Shown in pieces: positions 15,680-24,042 of a stretch of 64,000 bases of DNA (within the stretch, counting starts at the first letter, position 1; every line of letters starts with the position of its first letter). The stretch covers positions 2,418,001-2,482,000 of the forward strand of contig NZ_CP087131.1 of assembly GCF_020911865.1 (NCBI RefSeq), in the 5' to 3' direction. Under the pieces are notes generated by a model. It was given only the letters and a program-made list of their open reading frames with translations, ran no database searches and was not told where the DNA came from. The position numbers were made by a program, and so were the translations under genes. This DNA is from Chryseobacterium sp. C-71. Its GTDB lineage: Bacteria > Bacteroidota > Bacteroidia > Flavobacteriales > Weeksellaceae.

Positions 15680-16192
15680 TTATGGGTTTTGTCTGGGTTT
15701 TGAGCCCTTATTGTTCCCGTTGTGAGGTTTTCTTTCATTCATTTTATCTCTCATCATACCTTCCGATTGAAACAACTTCAAAACTTTCTGGCACGGAATG
15801 ACGGTCTGCATCTTTTCCGCATATTTCTTTCTGTTATCTAATAATTTTTGTCCTACATCAAAACTCTGCTGCAGTTTTACTTTTGCTTCGTCTTCTGATA
15901 ATGTTTCCGGATTAAAATTAGAATCAAATTGGCTCTTTATTTTCTTCTGGTTATCCAGATATTCATTATACATTGCTGTAAATTCGTTTTTATCTTTCGG
16001 ATCTACATTAAGATTATCAAGCACCATATTATTTCTAAACTGTGTAAGAAGCGCTTTCCTCTCTTCAGGCGAAAGATTATTGATAACTTCTTTTCTTTGC
16101 TTAGGATCCATCTTTCTCCAGTCGTAATCCGTCTTCTGGGCATTTAAGCCAAAGCCATAAATAATAAGAAGTGCAAATAATATTTTTTTCAT
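15680..16192 (-). CDS. Periplasmic Spy/CpxP-like hypothetical protein
   Basis: The 170-residue product has a signal peptide (MKKILFALLIIYGFGLNAQ) and a helical, highly charged mature part. NNLSPEERKALLTQFRNNM and ETLSEDEAKVKLQQSF recall the LTxxQ-type helical hairpins of Spy/CpxP periplasmic chaperones, but the match is by pattern only. The ATG at 16192 has AAGAGAG just before it. The longer frame to 16225 would overlap the anti-sigma gene and spoil the signal peptide. It is the third gene of the sigma/anti-sigma operon, so an envelope-stress output or sensor partner is plausible. Confidence 0.8.
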   Translation of the reverse strand: MKKILFALLIIYGFGLNAQKTDYDWRKMDPKQRKEVINNLSPEERKALLTQFRNNMVLDNLNVDPKDKNEFTAMYNEYLDNQKKIKSQFDSNFNPETLSEDEAKVKLQQSFDVGQKLLDNRKKYAEKMQTVIPCQKVLKLFQSEGMMRDKMNERKPHNGNNKGSKPRQNP

Positions 16193-16199
16193 CTCTCTT

Positions 16200-16925
16200 T
16201 TAATTATATAAGTCCAAATAAACATCCTGTGTGGAATTATTGGCTAATTCTGCAATTTCAGAATTGGAAAAAGAATCCAAATATTCTGCCATTTGAGCTT
16301 CAGTTTTCTTAGAAACCGGCTTCACAGTTTGTGGCTTTGCTTCCGTTTTCTGAGGAATATCAGCAATCGTTTTTAACTGTGGATTCGTCTGCTGATTGTC
16401 AATTGTTTGATTGGTATTTTCAATAGAAGTTAAATCAGATTTTAAAGTCTCATAAGCAATTTCACTTTCTTTTTTAGGAGCAGTGTTGGTTGCATAATTT
16501 TCTGAAACACCTAAATCTTTATTTGAATCAGAAAAAGAATTATACAAAAAAGTTGATCCAAAAATCAGTGCCAATGAAGCTGCCGCTACATATCCCCAAT
16601 TTAATTTAAAAATTGGTGCTTTTTTATCTGCCTTTATCTCGCTCAATACTCTTTCCTGAATGTTTTCAAACATGTTCGCAGGAACTTTATAAATATCCTT
16701 ATGCTCTAAGTTTTCAAGATCAAAATCGTTGATTGTTCCCAAAACTTTCATTTGAATTTCTTCAAACATATTGTCTGGTACTGTGTAAATGTTTTTGCGT
16801 TCTAAATTATCCAGATCAAAATCATTCGCTTTACCCAATACCCTATCCTGAATATTTTCAAACATATTCTCAGGAACTTTGTAAATGTTCTTGCGTTCTA
16901 ATTTATCTAGATCAAAATCTTTCAT
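16200..16925 (-). CDS. Anti-sigma-factor-like membrane protein with triplicated N-terminal repeat
   Basis: The 241-residue product has a cytosolic N-terminus, one membrane span (WGYVAAASLALIFGSTFLY near residues 110-128) and a periplasmic tail rich in Thr, Gln and Lys. This is the topology of an anti-sigma factor, and it directly follows the ECF sigma gene with an 18-base gap. Residues 3-34, 35-66 and 67-98 are three copies of a 32-residue unit (DFDL-x2-LE-x-K-x-IY-x-VP-x-NMFE-x-IQ-x2-VL). At the DNA level they are exact-length 96-bp direct repeats (16824-16919, 16728-16823, 16632-16727). No zinc HxxxCxxC motif is present. The extra copies are unusual. Confidence 0.82.
   Translation of the reverse strand: MKDFDLDKLERKNIYKVPENMFENIQDRVLGKANDFDLDNLERKNIYTVPDNMFEEIQMKVLGTINDFDLENLEHKDIYKVPANMFENIQERVLSEIKADKKAPIFKLNWGYVAAASLALIFGSTFLYNSFSDSNKDLGVSENYATNTAPKKESEIAYETLKSDLTSIENTNQTIDNQQTNPQLKTIADIPQKTEAKPQTVKPVSKKTEAQMAEYLDSFSNSEIAELANNSTQDVYLDLYN
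16632..16919 (-). repeat. Three tandem 96-bp coding repeats
   Basis: Three in-frame, equal-length direct repeats encode the N-terminal units of the anti-sigma-like protein. The copies are diverged at the base level but keep length and key residues, so they are not a fresh slippage product. Confidence 0.85.
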
Positions 16926-16942
16926 GTCGTTTTTTCTAAAAA

Positions 16943-17494
16943 TTATCTTTCGTAATTTTCTTTAATGTATTCTTCTATTTTCTGTTTGGCATAATGATAA
17001 TTTGTTTTCAAAGTCCCCACCGACATATCCACAATTTTGGATATTTCTTCATAGGGCAAATCATCATAATACCGCATCATAAATACCAGTTTCTGCTTCT
17101 CAGGCAGGCTTTGTATGGCTTTCTGGAGGAAGACCTGTATTTCGTCAGCATCACTGTGCACATTATCTGCCACCAAATTTTGCATGTAATACTCAGGATC
17201 CTCATAAGTTTTCTGCATTTTTTTCAGCTTGTTGATTTGCTGTAAAGCTTCATTAGTCGCAATTCTGTACAGCCATGTGTATAGCTGACTATCATTTTTG
17301 AACTGGTGAAAATTCTGGTATGCCTTGATGAAAGTCTCCTGCAAAGTGTCCTGAGCAAGGTCTCCGTCAACAATGATTCTTCTGATATGCCAATACAATC
17401 TACTCTGATAAGCATCCATCAGCACACGAACTCCCTTCTCTTGAGTTCGGGGGTTTTGCATAAGTGCAATAATCTCCGCGTCTTTAATCTTCAT
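16943..17494 (-). CDS. ECF-type RNA polymerase sigma factor
   Basis: The 183-residue product is an extracytoplasmic-function sigma factor. Region 2 includes DLAQDTLQETFIKAYQNFHQF and the -10-binding helix TWLYRIATNEALQQINK. Region 4 is at the C-terminus (LPEKQKLVFMMRYYDDLPYEEI, SVGTLKTNYHYAKQKIEEYI). It leads an operon with the membrane anti-sigma-like protein and the Spy/CpxP-like protein, a common layout for envelope-stress control. A Bacteroidetes promoter lies upstream at 17520-17527, so it may be read by the housekeeping sigma. Confidence 0.95.
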   Translation of the reverse strand: MKIKDAEIIALMQNPRTQEKGVRVLMDAYQSRLYWHIRRIIVDGDLAQDTLQETFIKAYQNFHQFKNDSQLYTWLYRIATNEALQQINKLKKMQKTYEDPEYYMQNLVADNVHSDADEIQVFLQKAIQSLPEKQKLVFMMRYYDDLPYEEISKIVDMSVGTLKTNYHYAKQKIEEYIKENYER

Positions 17495-17519
17495 AAGATG
17501 CTTTCATTGTTTTGGATTA

Positions 17520-17527
17520 CAAAAGTA
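17520..17527 (-). promoter_or_regulatory. Promoter -7 box of the ECF sigma operon
   Basis: TACTTTTG on the minus strand fits TAnnTTTG, 25 bases upstream of the sigma-factor ATG. A TTG lies about 22 bases further upstream. Confidence 0.5.
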
Positions 17528-17580
17528 TTTAAAAGTTAAATTACTTATTCAATTTTTGATCCAATATATTAGTTAGTTAT

Positions 17581-17675
17581 AAATCTTTTTAATGCTAAGG
17601 TCGCTATGATTTATTTTTATGAGCATTTTTTTTCGCTCGAAAAGGCATTTCATTCAGCTACGATCACAAGTTTTT
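17581..17675. repeat. Degenerate 'cgcaaag' intergenic repeat, copy 2
   Basis: This stretch aligns by eye with 3838-3935: TTTTTAAtGC, AAGGTCGC, GATTT, then AAAAGGCaTTTCA, AGCTA and TCACAA appear in the same order. It fills part of the 352-base gap before the DUF2520 gene. No gene is visible in the gap. Confidence 0.5.
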
Positions 17676-17834
17676 CCTCTTCTGAGTGTTAACGCCATTG
17701 CGAACGAAAAATATTTAATTGATTGATAAAAAAAACTTTACAAACCTTGCGTTAAAATTATTTAAACTTAAACAAATTATAAAAACTTCCATCCTCTCTC
17801 TTCGGGCTTCCTTTCGCTAATCAACCTAAAATCC

Positions 17835-17842
17835 TATCTTTG
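17835..17842 (+). promoter_or_regulatory. Promoter -7 box of the DUF2520 gene
   Basis: TATCTTTG is a perfect TAnnTTTG box only four bases before the ATG at 17847. The predicted start point would fall on or next to the start codon, so the mRNA may be leaderless. Confidence 0.5.
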
Positions 17843-17846
17843 TTTT

Positions 17847-18599
17847 ATGCAAATTGTAATCATCGGTTCCGGTAATGTAGCTTATCATTTGGCTAAAGCT
17901 TTTACTCAAAAAAATATTCCTTTGGCTCAGATATTTGGGAGAAATGAGGAAGATTTAAACAAAATATCTCAGGATTTAAACATTCCATATTCTACAAATA
18001 ATTTGGAAGATGCAGATTTGTATATCATCTGTGTAAGTGACAGTTCTGTGGAAAATGTTTCGAAATTAATTACCAAAACAGATTGTCTAGTTGCCCATAC
18101 TTCAGGTTCATTGCCTAAAGAAATTTTGATAGGAGAGTACAGAAAATCAAGCTTTTATCCTTTACAGACGTTTTCAAAATCTAAAGAATTGGATTATTCT
18201 AAAATTCCTTTTTTTATTGAAACTGAAAATTCTGAAGATCAAAAAATTTTAGCTGAATTAGCTTCTCAAATTTCAGAAAATGTGATGGAAAGCAGTCATG
18301 AAAAGAGAAAATACATTCATCTGACCGCAGTTTTTGCCTGTAATTTTGTCAATCATCTATTTTCGAGAGCGAAAGAAATTTCAGATGCTCAGGAAATTCC
18401 GTTTGATTATTTTTTACCGCTGATTGATGAAACAGTGAAAAAGATCCACGAAATTGAACCTAAATCAGCACAAACCGGACCTGCCGTGAGAAACGACAAA
18501 CGAGTTTTGGAATTGCATGAGCAGTTATTAACAAATGAAAGTCTGGAAATTTATAAAACAATGAATCATTCTATTAAAAAAATGTATGATTTAGAATAA
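17847..18599 (+). CDS. Rossmann-fold DUF2520 oxidoreductase-like protein
   Basis: The 250-residue product has an N-terminal NAD(P)-binding Rossmann domain (VIIGSGNVAYHLAKAF, glycine motif GxGxxA at residues 7-12) and a C-terminal helical DUF2520 domain (FYPLQTFSK, LTAVFACNFVNHLFSRAKE, TGPAVRNDKRVLELH). The fold resembles ketopantoate and pyrroline-5-carboxylate reductases, but the substrate is unknown. It begins a plus-strand run with SIMPL, KdsC-like and Maf proteins. The ATG at 17847 is nearly at the predicted transcription start. Confidence 0.88.
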   Translation: MQIVIIGSGNVAYHLAKAFTQKNIPLAQIFGRNEEDLNKISQDLNIPYSTNNLEDADLYIICVSDSSVENVSKLITKTDCLVAHTSGSLPKEILIGEYRKSSFYPLQTFSKSKELDYSKIPFFIETENSEDQKILAELASQISENVMESSHEKRKYIHLTAVFACNFVNHLFSRAKEISDAQEIPFDYFLPLIDETVKKIHEIEPKSAQTGPAVRNDKRVLELHEQLLTNESLEIYKTMNHSIKKMYDLE

Positions 18600-18615
18600 A
18601 AACATTGCAATTTGC

Positions 18616-18623
18616 TATCTTTG
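18616..18623 (+). promoter_or_regulatory. Promoter -7 box of the SIMPL gene
   Basis: TATCTTTG, a perfect match to TAnnTTTG, lies 18 bases before the ATG at 18642. No clear -33 TTG precedes it at the usual distance. Confidence 0.5.
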
Positions 18624-18641
18624 GGGAAATCACAGAATAAA

Positions 18642-19397
18642 ATGAAAACAAATTTCGTCCCTTCACTGATCATCGGAATCGCAGTAATTATCACAGCATT
18701 GATACTAGGTTCAAGCTTCAAAAACAGAAATGTAAAACAAGACACCATATCTGTAACGGGTCTGGGATCGAAAGATTTTACCTCTGATGAAATACGTTGG
18801 GGAGGAAGTTTTGATGCTTCCGCAATGGATGCAAAAGATGCATACAATATAATTTTACAAGATAAAGAAAAAGTAAAAGCCTTTTTTCAGAGCAAAGGTT
18901 TCAAAGCCGGTGAATTTTCTTTTGGTGGTGTCAATTTTTCAAAATCTTACCGCACCGTTACCAGCAAAGACACTGAAGGTGTTGAAAAGTCTGAAGAGAT
19001 CTTTGACGGTTATAAAGCTACACAAAGCATTTCATTTACTGCAAGGAAAAATCCGGATCTTATGAAAAAGATAGAAACCGTGATGGACAAAACTGCAGAA
19101 CTGATCAACAGTGGAGTACAGTTTGAGCCGGGAACGCCACAGTATACGTATTCTGATCTTGCTTCACTAAAGCATAATTTAATAGAAGCCGGCGCCAAAG
19201 ATGCCATGCAGAGAGCAGAAAAAATTGTCAATACCGCAGATGGAAGCCTCGGAAAACTGAAAGATGCTTCGATGGGTGTATTTCAAATTACCGCAAAAGG
19301 GTCAACTGATGAAGACAGCTACGGAGGAAATTTTGACACTTCAAGCAAAGCAAAATCAGCGAGAATTACGGTAAGACTTACTTACAATTTAGATTAA
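18642..19397 (+). CDS. SIMPL-domain (DUF541) membrane-anchored protein
   Basis: The 251-residue product has an uncleaved or signal-type hydrophobic segment at residues 6-23 (VPSLIIGIAVIITALILG) and a periplasmic SIMPL domain. Supporting motifs are ISVTGLGSKDFTSDEIRW near the start and AGAKDAMQRAEKIVNTADG toward the end, both typical of DUF541. These proteins are implicated in oxidative or envelope stress in some bacteria, but the biochemical role is unknown. The ATG at 18642 is preferred. A TTG at 18612 opens the same frame but precedes the promoter box. Confidence 0.88.
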   Translation: MKTNFVPSLIIGIAVIITALILGSSFKNRNVKQDTISVTGLGSKDFTSDEIRWGGSFDASAMDAKDAYNIILQDKEKVKAFFQSKGFKAGEFSFGGVNFSKSYRTVTSKDTEGVEKSEEIFDGYKATQSISFTARKNPDLMKKIETVMDKTAELINSGVQFEPGTPQYTYSDLASLKHNLIEAGAKDAMQRAEKIVNTADGSLGKLKDASMGVFQITAKGSTDEDSYGGNFDTSSKAKSARITVRLTYNLD

Positions 19398-19411
19398 ATG
19401 ATATTTAATAA

Positions 19412-19930
19412 ATGAATTATAAAGAGAAATTAAAAGATATAAAAGCATTTGTATTTGATGTTGACGGAGTTTTCACCGACGGAAGCGTTTATTTGATGCC
19501 GGGTGGAAACATGAGCAGAGTGATGAATGTTCTGGATGGTTATGCCGTCGTTAAAGCTTTAAAAAATGATTATTTAATCGGTGTCATCACAGGTGGAAAT
19601 GATGAAATGGTGAGACATCGTATCAACTATCTTGGCATTGAAGATTATTATGCAAAATCGCATGATAAAATTATTGATTATGAAGATTTTAAAGCTAAAT
19701 ACAATCTTAAAAATGAGGAAATTCTAACGATGGGAGATGACCTTCCGGATCTTCACATGATGCAGAATTCGGCGATTTCTACCTGTCCGGAAAATGCAGT
19801 TCCGGAAATCAAAAATATTGCAGATTATATTTCAGAAAAGCAGGGTGGAAGCGGAGCAGTACGCGATGTTATAGAGCAGGTGATGAAAGTTCAGGGGAAA
19901 TGGCACGATGACAATACACAATCTGTTTAA
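19412..19930 (+). CDS. kdsC: HAD-family KDO 8-phosphate phosphatase (KdsC-like)
   Basis: The 172-residue product is a C0-type HAD phosphatase without a cap domain. The catalytic motif is FDVDGVFTDGS, motif II lies in VITGG, and motif III/IV is MGDDLPDLHMM. Length and motifs match KdsC, which removes phosphate from 3-deoxy-D-manno-octulosonate 8-phosphate in LPS core synthesis. It starts 14 bases after the SIMPL gene. A related sugar phosphate cannot be excluded because no other KDO gene is nearby. Confidence 0.88.
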   Translation: MNYKEKLKDIKAFVFDVDGVFTDGSVYLMPGGNMSRVMNVLDGYAVVKALKNDYLIGVITGGNDEMVRHRINYLGIEDYYAKSHDKIIDYEDFKAKYNLKNEEILTMGDDLPDLHMMQNSAISTCPENAVPEIKNIADYISEKQGGSGAVRDVIEQVMKVQGKWHDDNTQSV

Positions 19931-19937
19931 ATTGAAT

Positions 19938-20492
19938 ATGAAAATACTTTTAGCATCGCAATCTCCCAGAAGAAAAGAATTGCTTACCAGTTTAGGATTT
20001 GATTTTGACGTTGTAAAAATTGACTGCGAAGAAATTTTACCTGAAAATATAAAAATAGAAAATGCCGCTGCTTATTTATCTGAATTAAAAGCTAATGCAT
20101 TCAGAAAACTAGAGCAAGATGAAGTTTTACTTACCGCAGATACCGTTGTTGCCATCGACAATCAGATTTTAGGCAAGCCCAGAGATGAAGCAGATGCCAA
20201 AAATATGCTGCAGAAACTATCAGGAAAAACGCATCAGGTGTATACAGGAATTACCATTAAAACTTTAAATAAAACTATTACTGAAACTGATGTTGCAGAT
20301 GTAGAATTGGAAGAAATTTCAGAAGAAGAAATTGATTTTTATGTAAAAAACTACAAACCTTTCGATAAAGCAGGCAGCTATGGCATCCAGGAGTGGCTCG
20401 GAATGGCAAAAATTACAAAAATGAATGGTAGCTATTACACCATCATGGGACTGCCTACCCATTTGGTTTACAAAATTTTAAAAGAAATATAA
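19938..20492 (+). CDS. maf: Maf-family nucleotide pyrophosphatase
   Basis: The 184-residue product is a Maf/YhdE-type nucleoside triphosphate pyrophosphatase that hydrolyses non-canonical or modified nucleotides. The signature ASQSPRRKELL is at residues 5-15, followed by ADTVVAIDNQILGKP, SGKTHQVYTG and DKAGSYGIQEW. The ATG at 19938 puts the family N-terminus exactly at the start and lies seven bases after the kdsC stop. A longer reading from 19908 overlaps kdsC and has no support. Confidence 0.95.
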   Translation: MKILLASQSPRRKELLTSLGFDFDVVKIDCEEILPENIKIENAAAYLSELKANAFRKLEQDEVLLTADTVVAIDNQILGKPRDEADAKNMLQKLSGKTHQVYTGITIKTLNKTITETDVADVELEEISEEEIDFYVKNYKPFDKAGSYGIQEWLGMAKITKMNGSYYTIMGLPTHLVYKILKEI

Positions 20493-20579
20493 ATAATTTC
20501 CCCATAAAATTTTATTATTTTTACAGAATCATCAAAATGCTTTGATAATAAAAAGCAGATTAGCGAGTTATATTGAATA

Positions 20580-23189
20580 ATGAAAAAGAATATTATATTC
20601 CTTTTGACGGCGATTATCGTTGTTTCCTGCGGAACGAAAGTGAAAAAACCGGAAGCCAGATCAAAGTTTTTAAAAGGATTTTCGACATATTACAATACAC
20701 TCTTTAATGCTAAAGACGCATTGAACAGTGAATTTACAGACAGAGACAAAGCTCATAAAGATAATTTTTATGCGCCACACATTCCTATTCTCACGTATGA
20801 AGAGCAGCCGATAGGAAGTGACCTCGGACAATCTTCTGCTTTCGCAGAAAATTCTATGAAAATGGCAGAAGTCAACAGGCCGTCGTCACCAGGAGGAAGA
20901 ACTGCGCCGGGAATGCCTCCAAACGGACCAGGCGGAAGACCGGGAATGCCTCAAGATCCAAATAATCAACCAGAAAATAAAGGTGCAACTGCACTTGAAA
21001 TTGCAGAAGCAAAGGCCTTGAAAGCAATCGGGAAATATTCCGTAATCAGAAAAGGAGAAGAGCAGAATAAAACTATTTTTGATGCATATATTATTCTTGC
21101 TCAATCACGTATTTATCAGGGAAAATCGAGACAGGCATTGGATGCACTGAATTACGTTTTCACCCACATGAAAGAAGACAAAAGACTTCCTTTAGCACAC
21201 GTCTATGAAGGTTTAGCATACGCACAGCTAAAAGATTATCATAAATCTGATCAGGTTTTCGCTAAATTGAAAAGTGAAAAAATCAGTAAAGATCATGACA
21301 AGCTTTTAAGCATCTATTATTCAGAATCCTTATTGGATGCAGGAAAAAAAGAAGAAGCAGTAAAAGAATTAGACCGTGCTTTTGAACTTAACGGAAACAG
21401 AAAACTGAAAAGCAGAATTGCATTTTTAAGAGGTCAGGTTTTATCGGAGTTAGGAAAAAACGAGCCTGCCCGTGAAAGCTTTGCAGCAGCCTACAAATAT
21501 GCGAATGACTTTGAATTTGAGGTAAAATCTCAAATCGAGATTGCTAAAACATTCAACGGAAAAGGAGACTATGCGGGCGCAAGAAAATACTTAGAAGATA
21601 TAAGCAAAAAAGGAACTTATGCTTCAAGAAAAAACGAGTTTTATTACGCATTAGGCTTAATGGCTACAAAAGCGGGAAAACCCGATGAAGGACAAGAGTT
21701 TTTCAGAAAATCTCTTTTAGAAAAAGTTTCAGATCCGCAGGTAAGAGGTCTTACTTATTATGAAATCGGAAGAAGATATTTAGATAAGAACGATTACATA
21801 GGGGCAGGAGCATACTACGATTCTGCATTGGCTACAATGACTTATGAGCCTTCAAAAGTTCTGTTAAAAGATCAGTCTGAAAACATCAAAAAGATTTCAA
21901 AAAACTACTATTTAATAAGAAAAAACGACAGTATTCTGGCGATTGCTAAAATGTCTGAACCTCAGAAAACAGATTATTTTGCTAAACATATCGAAAAATT
22001 AAAGGCGAAAGAAGCTAAAGAAGAATTGGAAAGAATTCGTGCAGAAAGAAGCAAAGGCTTTGATACCGGAGACTATAATGCCAATTCAATATTTGCCAAC
22101 AGCTCAAATTCTTTTGAAGATTTTGGAACTGCAACCAAAGGTTTTTACTACGGAAATACAGGAACTGTAAGCAAAGGAACTTCAACCTTTAAGCAAATCT
22201 GGGGTGAAAGAGCTTTGGTAGATAACTGGCGTTATTCTAAAAAAATGGCTTCGATTGAAGATATGAAAAATGAAGCTTTGGGAGTAAGCACGGCACCCAA
22301 CCCAAGACGTTTTGAGCCGGCCTATTATATTGAGCAAATACCAAGTGATGCCGGAAAATTATCTCAGCTGAAAAAAGACAGAGACACCGCTTCATTAGGT
22401 CTTGGAATCATGTATCAGAACTATTTTACCAATACTCCATTAGCTACAAAAACTTTGTATGACCTGGTAGACGTAAAACCGGAAGAAAAGGTAATGCTGC
22501 AGGCTTTGTACGAAATTTTCGCAATGAATCATGAGAAAAATCCTCAGGCTTCAGCAAAAGCAAAACAGATTTTACTGACAGATTATCCTTACAGCTCGTA
22601 TGCAGAATTTGCCAGAAATCCTAAAAATAATACGTTTGTAAAGTCGTCTCCAGAGATGGAAAATGATTACAAAACCGCATACGCTTTATTTGAATCTGAA
22701 AAGTTTACAGAAAGTCAAGCCATACTAGATCAGGCCATTCAAAAAAATCCTAAAGACGCACTTGTACCTAAACTTTATCTTTTGAATGCATTCAACGCAG
22801 GAAAATCAAGTGGGAAAGAGGTGATGATTTTACAGTTGGAACAAATTGTTCTCAACTATGGAAAAACTCCTGAGGGTGAAAAAGCAAAAGAAATGCTTAA
22901 TTATCTGAAAAGTGATATCGCATTTCAGTCAACCGATAATAAGGGAAATATTGTACAGCAAAACACTCAGAATATTCAGCAAAATTCAGGTGCATTCGGT
23001 CAGCCATCACAAAATAATATTACACAATCTCAGAATATCACAGCTCCCGGAAATCAAAACAATCCGTTACCAAACAGTTCACAACCGGTAAATAACGCTA
23101 TTCAAAGCGGTGTTCCTAAGAAGCCGGATATGATGAATAATAATATTCAAAAGCTTCAACCTGCATCGGTTCCGGCTCAGAAAAAATAA
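20580..23189 (+). CDS. sprE: TPR lipoprotein, probable type IX secretion PorW/SprE
   Basis: The 869-residue product is a periplasm-facing lipoprotein (signal MKKNIIFLLTAIIVVSC, Cys at residue 17) with many TPR-like helical repeats from about residue 140 onward. A Pro/Gly-rich linker lies near residues 100-125, and a Gln/Asn-rich low-complexity tail ends the protein. Size, the N-terminal 'FSTYYNTLFNAKDAL' block after the lipobox, and TPR content fit the PorW/SprE lipoproteins that connect the type IX secretion motor and outer-membrane complex and are needed for gliding in Flavobacterium johnsoniae. I assign the name from memory of that family and have not aligned it. A strong terminator follows. 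Confidence 0.72.
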   Translation: MKKNIIFLLTAIIVVSCGTKVKKPEARSKFLKGFSTYYNTLFNAKDALNSEFTDRDKAHKDNFYAPHIPILTYEEQPIGSDLGQSSAFAENSMKMAEVNRPSSPGGRTAPGMPPNGPGGRPGMPQDPNNQPENKGATALEIAEAKALKAIGKYSVIRKGEEQNKTIFDAYIILAQSRIYQGKSRQALDALNYVFTHMKEDKRLPLAHVYEGLAYAQLKDYHKSDQVFAKLKSEKISKDHDKLLSIYYSESLLDAGKKEEAVKELDRAFELNGNRKLKSRIAFLRGQVLSELGKNEPARESFAAAYKYANDFEFEVKSQIEIAKTFNGKGDYAGARKYLEDISKKGTYASRKNEFYYALGLMATKAGKPDEGQEFFRKSLLEKVSDPQVRGLTYYEIGRRYLDKNDYIGAGAYYDSALATMTYEPSKVLLKDQSENIKKISKNYYLIRKNDSILAIAKMSEPQKTDYFAKHIEKLKAKEAKEELERIRAERSKGFDTGDYNANSIFANSSNSFEDFGTATKGFYYGNTGTVSKGTSTFKQIWGERALVDNWRYSKKMASIEDMKNEALGVSTAPNPRRFEPAYYIEQIPSDAGKLSQLKKDRDTASLGLGIMYQNYFTNTPLATKTLYDLVDVKPEEKVMLQALYEIFAMNHEKNPQASAKAKQILLTDYPYSSYAEFARNPKNNTFVKSSPEMENDYKTAYALFESEKFTESQAILDQAIQKNPKDALVPKLYLLNAFNAGKSSGKEVMILQLEQIVLNYGKTPEGEKAKEMLNYLKSDIAFQSTDNKGNIVQQNTQNIQQNSGAFGQPSQNNITQSQNITAPGNQNNPLPNSSQPVNNAIQSGVPKKPDMMNNNIQKLQPASVPAQKK

Positions 23190-23191
23190 AC

Positions 23192-23221
23192 AAAAAAGCG
23201 AAGATTATTCTTCGCTTTTTT
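23192..23221. terminator. Bidirectional terminator between sprE-like gene and tsaB
   Basis: The stem AAAAAAGCGAAGA/TCTTCGCTTTTTT with loop TTAT overlaps the tsaB stop codon. It serves both convergent genes. Confidence 0.9.
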
Positions 23222-23885
23222 TCTTTTTAACTCCGTGAAATTCTTTTAAATAAAGGGGCTCAAAATAGGCAATGTCTTCAAAGTCTTTATTTTTAATTTT
23301 CTCTAAAGTTTTCTTGACTAAATATTGAGCAGAAGGGTATATATCTTTATTAAATTCAGCATTGGGAAGTTGCAAAATCTCTTTCGCTTTCTTTGCTCCG
23401 TCACCCACAAATATCACTTTTTTATCTTTAAATTCTTCAAAAGAATTCTCATCTAAAACCTTGGCTTCTGTGAGAAGAAGTTCTTCTCCTGTTATTCCAT
23501 CATAAACAGCGGTATAAACCTCCATCCGTCTTGCATCGACCAAAGGGATAACCAAATCATAGTTTTGGCCTAAAAAAGGCTCTTTCATGCTTTCTAAAGA
23601 ATTGACAGCTACCAAAGGAATTTTTAAACCATAACAAAAACCTTTTGCTGAAGCTGCTCCGATTCGCAAACCTGTATAAGAACCAGGACCTTTTCCAAGG
23701 CAAACCGCATCAATATCTTTTACCGAAAGTTCGGCACCTTCCAAAGCCCATTCTACAAATGAGTGTAGACTTTCCGATTGTTTATAGTTTTCTGAAACTT
23801 CTTCTGCCACGCAAAGCAGCTTTTCATCATCTGAAATGGCGACTGAGCAGTTTTTTGAGGAAGTTTCGAGATATAATATTTTCAT
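23205..23885 (-). CDS. tsaB: tRNA threonylcarbamoyladenosine biosynthesis protein TsaB
   Basis: The 226-residue product is TsaB (YeaZ), the inactive ASKHA-fold partner of TsaD in making t6A at position 37 of ANN-decoding tRNAs. It begins MKILYLETSSKNCSVAI and carries the hallmark KGPGSYTGLRIG. The ATG at 23885 gives the normal N-terminus; six extra codons upstream are possible but unlike the family. It is a lone gene convergent with the sprE-like gene. Confidence 0.95.
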   Translation of the reverse strand: MKILYLETSSKNCSVAISDDEKLLCVAEEVSENYKQSESLHSFVEWALEGAELSVKDIDAVCLGKGPGSYTGLRIGAASAKGFCYGLKIPLVAVNSLESMKEPFLGQNYDLVIPLVDARRMEVYTAVYDGITGEELLLTEAKVLDENSFEEFKDKKVIFVGDGAKKAKEILQLPNAEFNKDIYPSAQYLVKKTLEKIKNKDFEDIAYFEPLYLKEFHGVKKKKSEE

Positions 23886-24042
23886 TGAATTAAATTTAAA
23901 CAAGAGATCATTACAAAACTCTCTTTTCTACCGCAAAAGTACCAAAAGAAATGATTGAATGAAAGCATTTCAAAAGTTTACAAAATGTAAAAGTCTAATC
24001 CTTTGCTCTTTGGCATTTTAAAAAATACGAAATTTTAGAAGC

